Positions 9,484 to 17,115 of a stretch of 64,000 bases of DNA are shown here, one piece after another. The notes beneath the pieces are model-generated. The model ran no database searches. It was not told the origin of the DNA and saw only the letters and a list, made by a program, of their open reading frames with translations. A program made the translations under genes and the position numbers. Source of the stretch: Bradyrhizobium zhengyangense. Its GTDB lineage: Bacteria > Pseudomonadota > Alphaproteobacteria > Rhizobiales > Xanthobacteraceae. Location of the stretch: the NCBI RefSeq assembly GCF_022012435.1, contig NZ_JAKLUA010000002.1, positions 124,001 to 188,000 on the forward strand, in the 5' to 3' direction. How positions within the stretch are numbered: position 1 is the first letter of the stretch; each line of letters begins with the position of its first letter.

Positions 9484-9909
9484 ATGGTCAAGACCGCGCT
9501 CGATAGCTTCAAAATGCCGCCCTGCGCCGAGCTGTTGGGCTGGCGCCTGCTCGACGCGAAACCTGACGAGGGATGGATCAAGCTCGTCTTCGAAGGCAGA
9601 CCCGAGTTCTGCAACCCGGCCGGTTACATCCAGGGCGGCATGCTCTCGGCCATGCTCGACGACACCATGGGACCCGCCGTCCTCGTGATGAGCGAGGGCC
9701 GGCTCTACACCACGACCATCAGCATGACCGTGAATTTTCTCAGCCCCGCAAAGCCTGGGCCGATCATCGGCGAAGCCAGGGTGACGCAGCTCGGCAAGAC
9801 CATCGCGTTCGTCGAGGCCAAGCTGATGGCCGAGGACGGCACGGTACTTGCGACGGCGAGCGCCAGCGAGCGGCTGCTGGAGGCGGCGCGGGTGGTGGGC
9901 AGAGTCTAG
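9484..9909 (+). CDS. PaaI/YbgC-type hotdog thioesterase
   Basis: A 141-residue single hotdog domain. The central helix region (NPAGYIQGGMLSAMLDDTMG) contains the conserved glycine pair and the acidic residue used by PaaI-like acyl-CoA thioesterases. The later strand TTISMTVNFLSPAKPGPIIGEARV is the usual dimer edge. It probably hydrolyses an aromatic or medium-chain acyl-CoA, but the substrate cannot be read from sequence. GGAGGG five bases upstream supports the start. It is convergent with the FAD monooxygenase. Confidence 0.88.
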   Translation: MVKTALDSFKMPPCAELLGWRLLDAKPDEGWIKLVFEGRPEFCNPAGYIQGGMLSAMLDDTMGPAVLVMSEGRLYTTTISMTVNFLSPAKPGPIIGEARVTQLGKTIAFVEAKLMAEDGTVLATASASERLLEAARVVGRV

Positions 9910-9923
9910 CCGCGTACTCCACT

Positions 9924-9948
9924 GCCCTCTCCCGCAAGGGGCGAGGGC
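9924..9948. other. Short GC hairpin between convergent genes
   Basis: GCCCTC and GAGGGC form a perfect 6-bp outer stem, with a partly paired CCC/GGG interior around a gcaa loop. It has no T-run on either strand, so it is not a textbook intrinsic terminator. It resembles a short palindromic repeat of the CTCCCGCAAGGG type. It sits in the 71-base gap between the convergent thioesterase and monooxygenase genes. Confidence 0.5.
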
Positions 9949-9980
9949 ACATCAATCGGCATCGCGCCCGAAGTGGAAGC

Positions 9981-11258
9981 TTACACCCTCGCCCGCGCGT
10001 CCTTGCTCACGATTGGCGGCTTGGCGTTCAGTGCCTCGACCTGGAAGCCCGCGACGCGCTTGTAGTTCGCGGCGATGTCCTCCAGCTCCTTCTGCGACAG
10101 CACGTCGGTGACGACCTTGTAACCATCAGGCGCGCGCTCTTCGACGAGCTGCATCACCTGCTCGGGGCCGTTCTTGCGGTTGAGCAGCACGAGGTCGGTG
10201 GTCGCAGGCCGCCGCTCGGCCTCATAAGCGAGCAGCGCCGCGGTGGTCGGGCCATGCGCCAGGATGTTGCGGGTGATGGTGCGGGCATCGAGGATCGCCT
10301 GCGAGGCGCCGTTCGAGCCGATCGGGTACATCGGATGCGCGGCGTCGCCCATCAGCGTCACCTTGCCGAACGTCCATTGCGAGACCGGATCGCGGTCCAC
10401 CAGCGGATATTCGTAGGCGTGCGGGCAATTCCTGATCAGGCCGGGCACGTCGAGCCAGTCGAATGTCCAGCTCTCGAACCAGGGCAGGAACTCTTCCAGC
10501 CGCGCGGTGCGGTTATAGTCCTCGCGCCGCCACTGATAGGTCGGCGGCATGTGCCGCTCGGCGACCCAGTTGATGAGGTGGTTGCCTGCTGCGTCCGGCT
10601 CCTTCGAGATCGGATAGCAGACGAATTTCAGAATCTCGTGGCCGGCCATGATCATGGTGCGGCCGGTGAGGAAGGCTTTTGCCGGCGTGACGCCGCGCCA
10701 GAGGATGCGGCCGTTCCAGATCGGCGGCCCCTCGTTCGGATAGAGCTTTTCGCGCGCGGCGGAATGGATGCCGTCGGCGGCGATCAGGATCGCGCCTTCA
10801 TATGTGCCCGCGGCTTTGCCGGTCGCCCTGTCGATGAAGTCGGCACGCACGCCGCTGGCCGTCTCGGTCCAGCCGGTCAGGTGGTGGCTGGTCAAAATGT
10901 TATCGCGGCCGAGCCGCTCGATTGCGGCATCGAGCAGGATCTGCTGCAGCGTGCCACGATGGATCGAGAACTGCGGCCATTTGTAGCCGGCCTCAAGCCC
11001 GCGCGGCTCGCTCCAGATCGGCTTGCCGTGCTTGGAGAAATAGGCGAGCTCGCGGGTCCGCACGCCGCTGGCGTCCAGCCTGTCCAGCAGCCCGAGCTCG
11101 ATCAGCTCGCGCACCGCATGCGGCAGCACGTTGATGCCGACGCCGAGCGGCTTCAATTCCGCGACGCTCTCGAACACTTTTACGGGAACACCGATTTGAT
11201 GCAGGCTGAGCGCAAGCGTCAGTCCGCCGATGCCGCCGCCGGCGATAAGTACCGTCAT
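9981..11258 (-). CDS. FAD-dependent aromatic monooxygenase (class A flavoprotein hydroxylase family)
   Basis: A 425-residue flavoprotein. It has the N-terminal dinucleotide-binding motif VLIAGGGIGGLTLALSL, the DG motif GAILIAADGIHSAAREKLYP in the middle, and LMGDAAHPMYPIGSNGASQAILDA, the GD motif that binds FAD ribityl, in the second half. This matches NAD(P)H-dependent aromatic hydroxylases such as salicylate or 3-hydroxybenzoate hydroxylase. The exact substrate is not determinable. The start at 11258 is preceded by GGAGGGG seven bases upstream; the longer frame to 11294 lacks such a site. It is divergent from a GST gene 130 bases away and convergent with a thioesterase. Confidence 0.9.
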   Translation of the reverse strand: MTVLIAGGGIGGLTLALSLHQIGVPVKVFESVAELKPLGVGINVLPHAVRELIELGLLDRLDASGVRTRELAYFSKHGKPIWSEPRGLEAGYKWPQFSIHRGTLQQILLDAAIERLGRDNILTSHHLTGWTETASGVRADFIDRATGKAAGTYEGAILIAADGIHSAAREKLYPNEGPPIWNGRILWRGVTPAKAFLTGRTMIMAGHEILKFVCYPISKEPDAAGNHLINWVAERHMPPTYQWRREDYNRTARLEEFLPWFESWTFDWLDVPGLIRNCPHAYEYPLVDRDPVSQWTFGKVTLMGDAAHPMYPIGSNGASQAILDARTITRNILAHGPTTAALLAYEAERRPATTDLVLLNRKNGPEQVMQLVEERAPDGYKVVTDVLSQKELEDIAANYKRVAGFQVEALNAKPPIVSKDARARV

Positions 11259-11388
11259 GACAAAACCCCCTCCGATTGTGGGCGGTCTTGGCACAGGCGG
11301 GCGGATGTGGGCAACTGCGAAGAGGATGTCGTGCTATAGACCTCGGGGGCAACAGCCGTTAGTTTCCAGCCCTCCCATGAGGTCCGAC

Positions 11389-12009
11389 ATGCTCAAACTC
11401 TACTACGCCACCGGCACCTGCGCGCTCGCCACTTACATGACCCTGGAGGAGGCCGGCGCCGACTACACGGCTGAACGGCTGAGCTTCAAGGACAATCAGC
11501 AGAACAGCCCGGCCTATCTCGCCATCAACCCGAAAGGGCGCGTCCCGGCCCTGGTGACCGACCGCGGCGTCCTGACCGAGACGCCGGCGATGCTGGCCTA
11601 TATCGCGCAAACCTTCCCGAAGGCGAAACTCGCGCCGCTCGACGATCCCTTCGACTTCGCGCAGGTGCAGTCGTTCAATTCCTACCTCTGCTCGACCGTG
11701 CACATCAATCACGCCCACAAGATGCGCGGCGCGCGCTGGGCGACGCAGGAGAGCTCGTTCGCCGACATGAAGGCGATGGTGCCGCAGACCATGGGCGCCT
11801 GCTTCAAGCTGATCGAGAAGACGATGTTCAAAGGTCCGTGGGTGATGGGCGATCAGTTCACGATCTGCGATCCCTATCTCCACACCCTCTCGCACTGGCT
11901 CGAAGGCGATAGCGTCGACATCAACGCCACGCCGAAGATCGCCGACCATTTCAAGCGCATGCTGGATCGCCCGGCGATCCGCAAGGTGATAGACGCGCAG
12001 AAGGCGTAA
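11389..12009 (+). CDS. Glutathione S-transferase family protein
   Basis: A 206-residue GST. The N-terminal thioredoxin-like domain includes TCALATYMTLEEAGADY, the cis-proline loop NPKGRVPALV, and the glutathione-binding LTETPAMLAYIAQ. An all-helical C-terminal domain contains WVMGDQFTICDPYLHTL. A cysteine at the catalytic N-terminal position (TGTCALAT) resembles the bacterial beta class. The start at 11389 has GAGG six bases upstream; an in-frame ATG at 11377 is the alternative. Proximity to the aromatic monooxygenase could mean detoxification of a shared substrate, but this is only contextual. A palindromic repeat begins 12 bases after the stop. Confidence 0.9.
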   Translation: MLKLYYATGTCALATYMTLEEAGADYTAERLSFKDNQQNSPAYLAINPKGRVPALVTDRGVLTETPAMLAYIAQTFPKAKLAPLDDPFDFAQVQSFNSYLCSTVHINHAHKMRGARWATQESSFADMKAMVPQTMGACFKLIEKTMFKGPWVMGDQFTICDPYLHTLSHWLEGDSVDINATPKIADHFKRMLDRPAIRKVIDAQKA

Positions 12010-12021
12010 CCAGCTCTCCGC

Positions 12022-12176
12022 CGTCGTCCCGGGCAAGCGTCAGCGCAGAACGGGACCCATACCCCCAGGGAGAGGTTGCCGCGCGCGCTGGCAACCACGA
12101 GTCTTCGCCAAACGATGTTCTGTGGTTATGGATCCAGGATCGGCGCGTGCTTGGGGCGCGCTTGTCCGGGACGACA
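12022..12176. repeat. Intergenic palindromic repeat, family D (copy 1)
   Basis: It begins cgtcgtcccgggcaagcg, contains 'gggacccatacccc' and 'ttctgtggttatggatcc', and ends 'gcttgtccgggacgaca'. The ends are mutually inverted (GTCGTCCCGG versus CCGGGACGAC). The same landmarks recur in the same order at 62929-63064 and, degraded, at 47384-47477. It sits between the convergent GST and LysR genes. Confidence 0.72.
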
Positions 12177-12198
12177 CCGAGTTTGACGAAGCCGCTTC

Positions 12199-13116
12199 TC
12201 ACCCGGCTTTCCCCTTCTCCAACTCCCGCCCCGTCTCCAGCATCAGCCGCCGCAGCCAGATCGAGCCCGGGTCCATCTGCGCCCGTGTCGGATAGAACAT
12301 GAACTGCTCGTCGATCCCGGGATCGAGCGGTGGCGCGACCGCGACAAGGCCGAACTGTTTTGACAGCGCCGCGATCAGCCGCCGCGGCACGAAGGCGACG
12401 AGGTCGGTCCGGGCGGCGACGTGCAGCGCTTCGAGATAGCCCGAGACCACCAGCGAAATATGCCGCTCGATGCCTTTGCTGCGCAGCCAGGTGTCGATCA
12501 GGTCTTCGGGCTGGCCGCGGATGATCACGCCGACATGGCGCGCGGCGAGGAACGCCTCGCGCCGCTTCAGCTTGGCGCCCATGGGGTGGCCGCGCCGTAC
12601 CGCCAGCGCATCGCTGTCGGTGTAGAGCAACTGGCGATGAAACCCCTTGAAGGCGTTGCCGATCGAGATCACGAGGTCGATGGTGCGGGCGAATTCTGCG
12701 TGGAAGATCGCCGGTCCCCGCCACGGCACGACGTCGATGCGGACGTTGGGCGCAAGGCGCGTCACCTTCTCCATCAAAGGCGGCATCAATAGCTCGACGG
12801 CGAGATCAGGCATCATCAGGCGAAACGACCGCTCGCTGCGCGCGGCGTCGAATTCCTCGGGCACGAACAGCCCGCGGACCTGATCAAGCGCTTGCGCCAG
12901 CGGGGCGCGCAGGGCTTGCGCCCGCGGCGTCAGCTCCATTCGTGCGCCGGTTCGCACCAGCAGCGGGTCGCCAAAGATATCGCGCAGCCGCTGAAGAGCA
13001 TGGCTGGTGGCTGGCTGTGACAGCCCGATGCGCATGGCGGCGCGGCTGACATTCGCCTCGCGCAGCAGGGCGTCGAGCGCGGTGAGTAGATTGAGATCGA
13101 GCGAATTCAAATTCAT
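12199..13116 (-). CDS. LysR-family transcriptional regulator
   Basis: A 305-residue LysR regulator. The N-terminal winged helix-turn-helix reads LNLLTALDALLREANVSRAAMRIGLSQPATSHALQRL, shown here in two parts as LNLLTALDALLREANVSR and AAMRIGLSQPATSHALQRL. A linker and the two-lobed substrate-binding domain follow. The closest resemblance is to NodD/NahR-like members (LMMPDLAVELLMPPLMEKV; lobe text LVISIGNAFKGFHRQLLY). The start at 13116 (MNLNSLDLNLL) is preferred to the longer frame from 13134. It is divergent from an NTF2-like gene across about 90 bases that include an AT-rich stretch with AGAATTCT, a plausible shared operator. The inducer is unknown. Confidence 0.9.
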   Translation of the reverse strand: MNLNSLDLNLLTALDALLREANVSRAAMRIGLSQPATSHALQRLRDIFGDPLLVRTGARMELTPRAQALRAPLAQALDQVRGLFVPEEFDAARSERSFRLMMPDLAVELLMPPLMEKVTRLAPNVRIDVVPWRGPAIFHAEFARTIDLVISIGNAFKGFHRQLLYTDSDALAVRRGHPMGAKLKRREAFLAARHVGVIIRGQPEDLIDTWLRSKGIERHISLVVSGYLEALHVAARTDLVAFVPRRLIAALSKQFGLVAVAPPLDPGIDEQFMFYPTRAQMDPGSIWLRRLMLETGRELEKGKAG

Positions 13117-13206
13117 GAGGCGAATAAATATCATATCCGCTATTGATTTGAAGAATTCTCATCAAGCGCTGATGTTCTCCGTGTTGCCATGAAAGGAGAT
13201 GCCGCC

Positions 13207-13653
13207 ATGAGTGCGAGCGCCAACAAGAAACTGATGCAGGACATTTTCGCCGCCGCCGCCAGCCCCGACCCGGATGTCCGCGACCGATCGCTGTTCACCG
13301 CAAGCCTTGCCGACGACGCCAAATGGATCGTCACCGGCCAATATTCCTGGTCGCGCACCTTCGCAGGCAGGGAGGCGATCCTCAACGATCTGCACGGCTA
13401 TGTGCGCACGCGCCTGCGCGACCGCACGCGCACGGTCGCCGAGCGCTTCATCGCTGATGGCGACATCGTCGTGGTCGAAGCCAAGGGCGACAACGTCACG
13501 CCCGAAGGGGTGCGCTACGACAATGACTATTGCCTGGTGTTTCGGTTCGAGGGCGGCAAGATCAAGGAGATCCGCGAGTACTGCGACTCCGTGCTGACCG
13601 AGAAGGCGCTCGGGCTTTTCCCGCAATCGGCTCGGAACGCCGCTACCGGCTAG
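13207..13653 (+). CDS. NTF2-like (SnoaL) family protein
   Basis: A 148-residue cone-shaped NTF2/SnoaL fold. An N-terminal helix (KKLMQDIFAAAA) is followed by ADDAKWIVTGQYSWSRTFAG, the GDIVVVEAKGDN strand pair and YCLVFRFEGGKIKEIREY, the characteristic ketosteroid-isomerase-like end. Members act as small-molecule isomerases or hydrolases, or simply bind ligands, so function is open. The ATG at 13207 has AGGAG eight bases upstream; an in-frame ATG at 13189 overlaps that site and is less likely. It is divergent from the LysR regulator, which may control it. Confidence 0.85.
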   Translation: MSASANKKLMQDIFAAAASPDPDVRDRSLFTASLADDAKWIVTGQYSWSRTFAGREAILNDLHGYVRTRLRDRTRTVAERFIADGDIVVVEAKGDNVTPEGVRYDNDYCLVFRFEGGKIKEIREYCDSVLTEKALGLFPQSARNAATG

Positions 13654-13680
13654 AAAAATGCCGGCCCGAACGGCTGGAAC

Positions 13681-13711
13681 CGGGCGGGAACATTTTTGTC
13701 CCGCCCGCGTT
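13681..13711 (+). promoter_or_regulatory. Candidate EcfG general-stress promoter overlapping a stem-loop, upstream of bphO-bphP
   Basis: GGAAC at 13687-13691 is followed after exactly 16 bases by CGTT at 13708-13711. This is the GGAAC-N16/17-CGTT pattern known for the sigma factor EcfG of Bradyrhizobium and relatives. The start codon of bphO is about 53 bases downstream, a normal leader length. The same bases form a perfect 9-bp palindrome (CGGGCGGGA, 13681-13689, and TCCCGCCCG, 13699-13707) around a 9-base loop. The dyad could be an operator or the end signal of the preceding gene. Promoter function is inference from motif and spacing. Confidence 0.6.
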
Positions 13712-13763
13712 CGTTCGTTTCCGGGGCAATTGCGCGCCGGCTTTGCGCGCGTTTGGGAATTTC

Positions 13764-14348
13764 ATGCTGGCTGGGGCTTCGGACGTATCAATACAGGCAG
13801 GGCGAAGCTTTCCCGGACTCCGTGAACGATTGAGAGACGCGACGGCTGCGGCACATCACGAACTCGACGCGCAGATGTCCGCGTTCGATCTCACCGTGCT
13901 TTCCGGCTATCGACGTTTTCTCCAAGCCAGCGCGGGCGCTCTGCTGCCGCTCGAAGCCGCGCTCGTGGACGCCGGCGTCGCCAAATACTTTCCGGACTGG
14001 CCGGAGCGGGCGCGGAGCGCCGCAATCGCTGTGGATCTCGACCGGCTCGGCCGGGAGGCGCATGCCACCGTGTCGGTGCAGCCGCTGACACGGAGCGGCG
14101 TGATCGGCACCATGTACGTGCTGGAGGGATCCCGGCTCGGTGCAAAATTCCTGCTGAAGGCCGTCGCGGATGCGGCTGATCCGCGCATCGGACAGGCCGC
14201 CGCCTATCTCAGCCACGGCGCCGGCAAGCGACTGTGGCAGAGCTTTCTGGCGAAGCTTGCCAGCCAAGAGGGCTGCGACGAGGACGAGGCGATCGCGGCG
14301 GCGCGCAGCGCCTTTGCTGCATTCGAGCGGGCGGCGGATCGCGCATGA
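13764..14348 (+). CDS. bphO: Biliverdin-producing heme oxygenase BphO
   Basis: A 194-residue bacterial heme oxygenase. It opens the heme ring to biliverdin, the chromophore of bacteriophytochromes. LRERLRDATAAAHHELDAQ supplies the heme-ligating histidine region near the N-terminus. GVIGTMYVLEGSRLGAKFLL matches the conserved distal helix (YVLEGSxLG) of BphO proteins. Its stop codon overlaps the start of the phytochrome gene in an ATGA arrangement, so the two are co-translated and chromophore supply is tied to apoprotein synthesis. The start at 13764 follows a weak GGGA site; the upstream open frame from 13530 overlaps the NTF2-like gene and is rejected. A candidate EcfG promoter lies about 53 bases upstream. 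Confidence 0.94.
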   Translation: MLAGASDVSIQAGRSFPGLRERLRDATAAAHHELDAQMSAFDLTVLSGYRRFLQASAGALLPLEAALVDAGVAKYFPDWPERARSAAIAVDLDRLGREAHATVSVQPLTRSGVIGTMYVLEGSRLGAKFLLKAVADAADPRIGQAAAYLSHGAGKRLWQSFLAKLASQEGCDEDEAIAAARSAFAAFERAADRA

Positions 14349-16888
14349 ACGAGGCGGTCAATCTCACCAATTGCGATCGCGAGCCGATCCACATTCCCGG
14401 CAACGTGCAGCCGTTCGGCTTCCTGCTGACGCTGCTGTCGGACTTCACGATCTGCATGGCGTCGGAGAATGCCGGCAGCTTCCTCGGCGGCGACGTCACC
14501 GATCTGCTGCAGCAGCCGCTCGCAAGAGTGTTCTCCGCAGCCGCGATCGAGACCATCCGCAGCCGCGTCGATCAGCTCGGCGGCCCTGATTCAACCGAAC
14601 GCGTGTTCGGCGTCGAGCTCCAGCCGGGCAAGCCGCTTTACGATCTATCGATCCATTTTTCCGGCGCGTATGTGGTCGTCGAGGCCGAGCCCAGCGTCGT
14701 CGAGGCGGGTGTCAATTCGGGCGAGCTGGTGCGGCTGATGCTGGAGCGCATCCGCAAGACCCGCGGCATGGCTGAGCTAGCCCGCGAAGCGGCGCGCCAG
14801 CTTAAAGTTCTGACCGGCTTCGACCGCGTCATGGTCTATCAATTTCACCCGGACGGATCGGGCGAGGTGATCGCGGAGGCTGCGGAAGCAGGCCTCGAGA
14901 AATTTCTCGGCCTGCATTACCCGGCCTCCGACATCCCCAGGCAGGCCCGCATCCTCTATCAGCGCAACTGGCTGCGCATCATCGCCGACATCAACGCCAG
15001 GCCGGCCGCATTGCTGTCGACCGCAGCGCACAATGCGGGGCTGCTCGATCTGTCCATGAGCGTGCTGCGCGCTGTGTCGCCGATCCATATCGAATATCTG
15101 CGCAACATGGGCGTCAGCGCCTCGATGTCTGTGTCGATCCTGCGCGACGGCAAGCTGTGGGGGCTGTTCGCCTGCCACCATTATTCGCCGCGCTACATCT
15201 CGTTCGAGAAGCGGACGGCGTCCGAGCTGTTCGGGCAGATGTTCTCCTGGATCGTGGAAGGGCGCGAGCGCGAGGGTGATATGGCCTACGAGGCCAACGC
15301 CCAGAAGATCCAGGAGGGGTTGATCGAGATCGCCGGCACGCACGAGCATAGCCGGCGTGCGATCGTCGACTTCGTCGGCGATTACCGCAAGATGATCGCC
15401 TGCGATGGCGTCGCGGTCTGGTCCGACAACAGGATCACGCTCGACGGCGAGACGCCGACGGAGGACGAGGTCAAGGACCTCGTCGCTTTCATCAACCGGA
15501 CTTCGCCGGGCCGCATCTGTGCCAGCGCGGAGATCGCAAAGCTCTATGCGGCCGGCGAGGTGTTTCGTGACCGCGCCGCCGGCTTCCTCGCCATTCCGAT
15601 CTCGCGCACGCCGCGCGACTGCCTGATTTTTTTCCGGCGCGAGGTGGTGCGTTCGGTGAACTGGGCGGGCGCGCCCGACAAGGTCTACGAGGAAGGCCCG
15701 AACGGGCCGCGCCTGACGCCGCGCAAGAGCTTTGAGCTCTGGCAGGAGACGGTCGCGGGCCAGTCCAAGCCGTGGTCGGCGGCCGACATCCGCATCGCCG
15801 AGAGCCTGCGCGTCACGCTGCTCGAAGTGATCCTGCAACTGTCCGACCTTGCGGCGCGCGAGCGCCGCGGCGCGCAGGAGCGGCAGGAGCTGATGATTGC
15901 CGAGCTCAATCATCGCGTCCGCAACATCCTGAGCCTGGTGCGTGCGCTGGTGGCGCAGAGCAAGGACACCGCAAGAAATGTGGACGAGTTCGCCAGCGTG
16001 CTCGGCGGTCGCATCCAGGCGCTCGCGCGCGCACACGACCAGATCACCAATCTGAACTGGGCGCCGGTGGCGCTGCGGACGCTGCTGGAATCCGAGGCCG
16101 GGGCCTATCTCGGCTCCCGCGCCGATCGCGTGAAGATCGACGGACCCGACGTTGCGCTCGATCCCAAGGCGTTCGCGACGCTGGCGCTCGTCGTCCACGA
16201 GATGATGACGAACTCCGCCAAATACGGCGCGCTCGCCGATTCCACCGGCCAGGTCGAGGTGATCTGGCGGGTCGACCCGAATTCGAGCCTCGAGATCGAG
16301 TGGAAGGAGAGCGGCGGTCCGCCGGTGCAGCCGCCGTCGCGCCGCGGTTTCGGCACCACCATCATCGAGCGTTCCGTCCCGTTCGACCTCAAGGGCGAAG
16401 CCGAAATCCGCTTCGACCTGCTCGGCGTGCAGGCGAGGTTCGTGATCCCGCCGAACTTCGTCGAGCTGGTGCCGTCAATCGCAGGAGCCGCCATGCGCAT
16501 CGAGGAACAGCAGCCCGCCCGTCCCCGCATCTCCGACACCGCCCTGATCGTCGAGGACAATCTCATCATCGCCATGGCGGCGGAGGTGATCCTGCTCGAT
16601 CTCGGGGCGCGGCATGTCGATACGGCGGCGAGCGTCGACCAGGCGATGCGCGCGATCGAGCGCACGCGCCCGAGCTTTGCGCTGCTAGACCTCAATCTCG
16701 GCAGTGAGAGCAGCATCAAGGTGGCCTTGAGGCTGAAGGAGATCGGCGTGCCCTTCATCTTCGCGACCGGCTACGGCGAGCGTGCGCCGATCCCCGTCGA
16801 CCTCGCCTCGGCGCCGGTGGTGCAGAAGCCGTACACGCTGGAAGTGGTCGAGAACGCGCTCGGCAAATTGCAGCAGGCGACCGCCTGA
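14345..16888 (+). CDS. bphP: Bacteriophytochrome: PAS-GAF-PHY, HWE histidine kinase and receiver domain in one chain
   Basis: An 847-residue red/far-red photoreceptor. The biliverdin-attaching cysteine is C10, in NCDREPIHIPG, within the PAS domain. The GAF domain carries PASDIP near residues 192-197. The PHY domain has the tongue motif PRKSF around residue 460. The output module is an HWE-type kinase: ELNHRVRNILSLVRAL, phosphorylated histidine near 522, then EWKESGGPP and RGFGTTIIE. A C-terminal receiver domain starts near residue 730 (ALIVEDNLIIAM), with the phospho-acceptor aspartate near 781 in ALLDLNLGSE. PHY-HWE-REC is the layout known for Agrobacterium Agp2. Whether this one is bathy-type cannot be told from sequence. 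It overlaps bphO by 4 bases. Confidence 0.95.
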   Translation: MNEAVNLTNCDREPIHIPGNVQPFGFLLTLLSDFTICMASENAGSFLGGDVTDLLQQPLARVFSAAAIETIRSRVDQLGGPDSTERVFGVELQPGKPLYDLSIHFSGAYVVVEAEPSVVEAGVNSGELVRLMLERIRKTRGMAELAREAARQLKVLTGFDRVMVYQFHPDGSGEVIAEAAEAGLEKFLGLHYPASDIPRQARILYQRNWLRIIADINARPAALLSTAAHNAGLLDLSMSVLRAVSPIHIEYLRNMGVSASMSVSILRDGKLWGLFACHHYSPRYISFEKRTASELFGQMFSWIVEGREREGDMAYEANAQKIQEGLIEIAGTHEHSRRAIVDFVGDYRKMIACDGVAVWSDNRITLDGETPTEDEVKDLVAFINRTSPGRICASAEIAKLYAAGEVFRDRAAGFLAIPISRTPRDCLIFFRREVVRSVNWAGAPDKVYEEGPNGPRLTPRKSFELWQETVAGQSKPWSAADIRIAESLRVTLLEVILQLSDLAARERRGAQERQELMIAELNHRVRNILSLVRALVAQSKDTARNVDEFASVLGGRIQALARAHDQITNLNWAPVALRTLLESEAGAYLGSRADRVKIDGPDVALDPKAFATLALVVHEMMTNSAKYGALADSTGQVEVIWRVDPNSSLEIEWKESGGPPVQPPSRRGFGTTIIERSVPFDLKGEAEIRFDLLGVQARFVIPPNFVELVPSIAGAAMRIEEQQPARPRISDTALIVEDNLIIAMAAEVILLDLGARHVDTAASVDQAMRAIERTRPSFALLDLNLGSESSIKVALRLKEIGVPFIFATGYGERAPIPVDLASAPVVQKPYTLEVVENALGKLQQATA

Positions 16889-17040
16889 TATCGTGGGTCC
16901 GGACATGCTGCGCTCGGTTCTGACCGAGAGCAGTTCCCGCAAGCCGCGCCGGCTGATCCGCTTGTACCGAACCCTTGGCGGGCGCTTACCCCGCCGTCGC
17001 CTCGGTCCGATCAAGAAGGACACAATTAACAAGTGTGCTT

Positions 17041-17115
17041 CATGGTGATGCCGCGCAGCCGGAGCCGCCATGAGGGCGTTCGGCTGCCCGAATTCTTGGG
17101 GGCGGCATCACCATG
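17041..17115 (+). promoter_or_regulatory. Long leader stem-loop that buries the chemoreceptor start codon
   Basis: CATGGTGATGCCGC (17041-17054) and GCGGCATCACCATG (17102-17115) are perfect 14-base inverted repeats. The right arm includes the ATG at 17113-17115. A second perfect 7-bp stem nests inside (GCAGCCG at 17055-17061 with CGGCTGC at 17081-17087), and a third short CGCC/GGCG pairing sits in its loop. If transcribed from upstream, the RNA would form a tall hairpin hiding the start codon and the adjacent G-rich ribosome site. The structure is read directly; a regulatory role (RNA thermometer, translational switch) is inference. Confidence 0.6.

Noticed and set aside
14777..16198. 473-codon open frame on the minus strand inside bphP
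   Set aside because: It is antisense to a clearly coding phytochrome gene in high-GC DNA, where such open shadow frames are common; its translation is rich in R, A, G, D and H without any motif.
17041..17115. Inverted repeat as the ends of a small insertion element
   Set aside because: The arms are only 47 bases apart, no target duplication is visible, and the right arm contains the chemoreceptor start codon, so a leader hairpin is the simpler reading.
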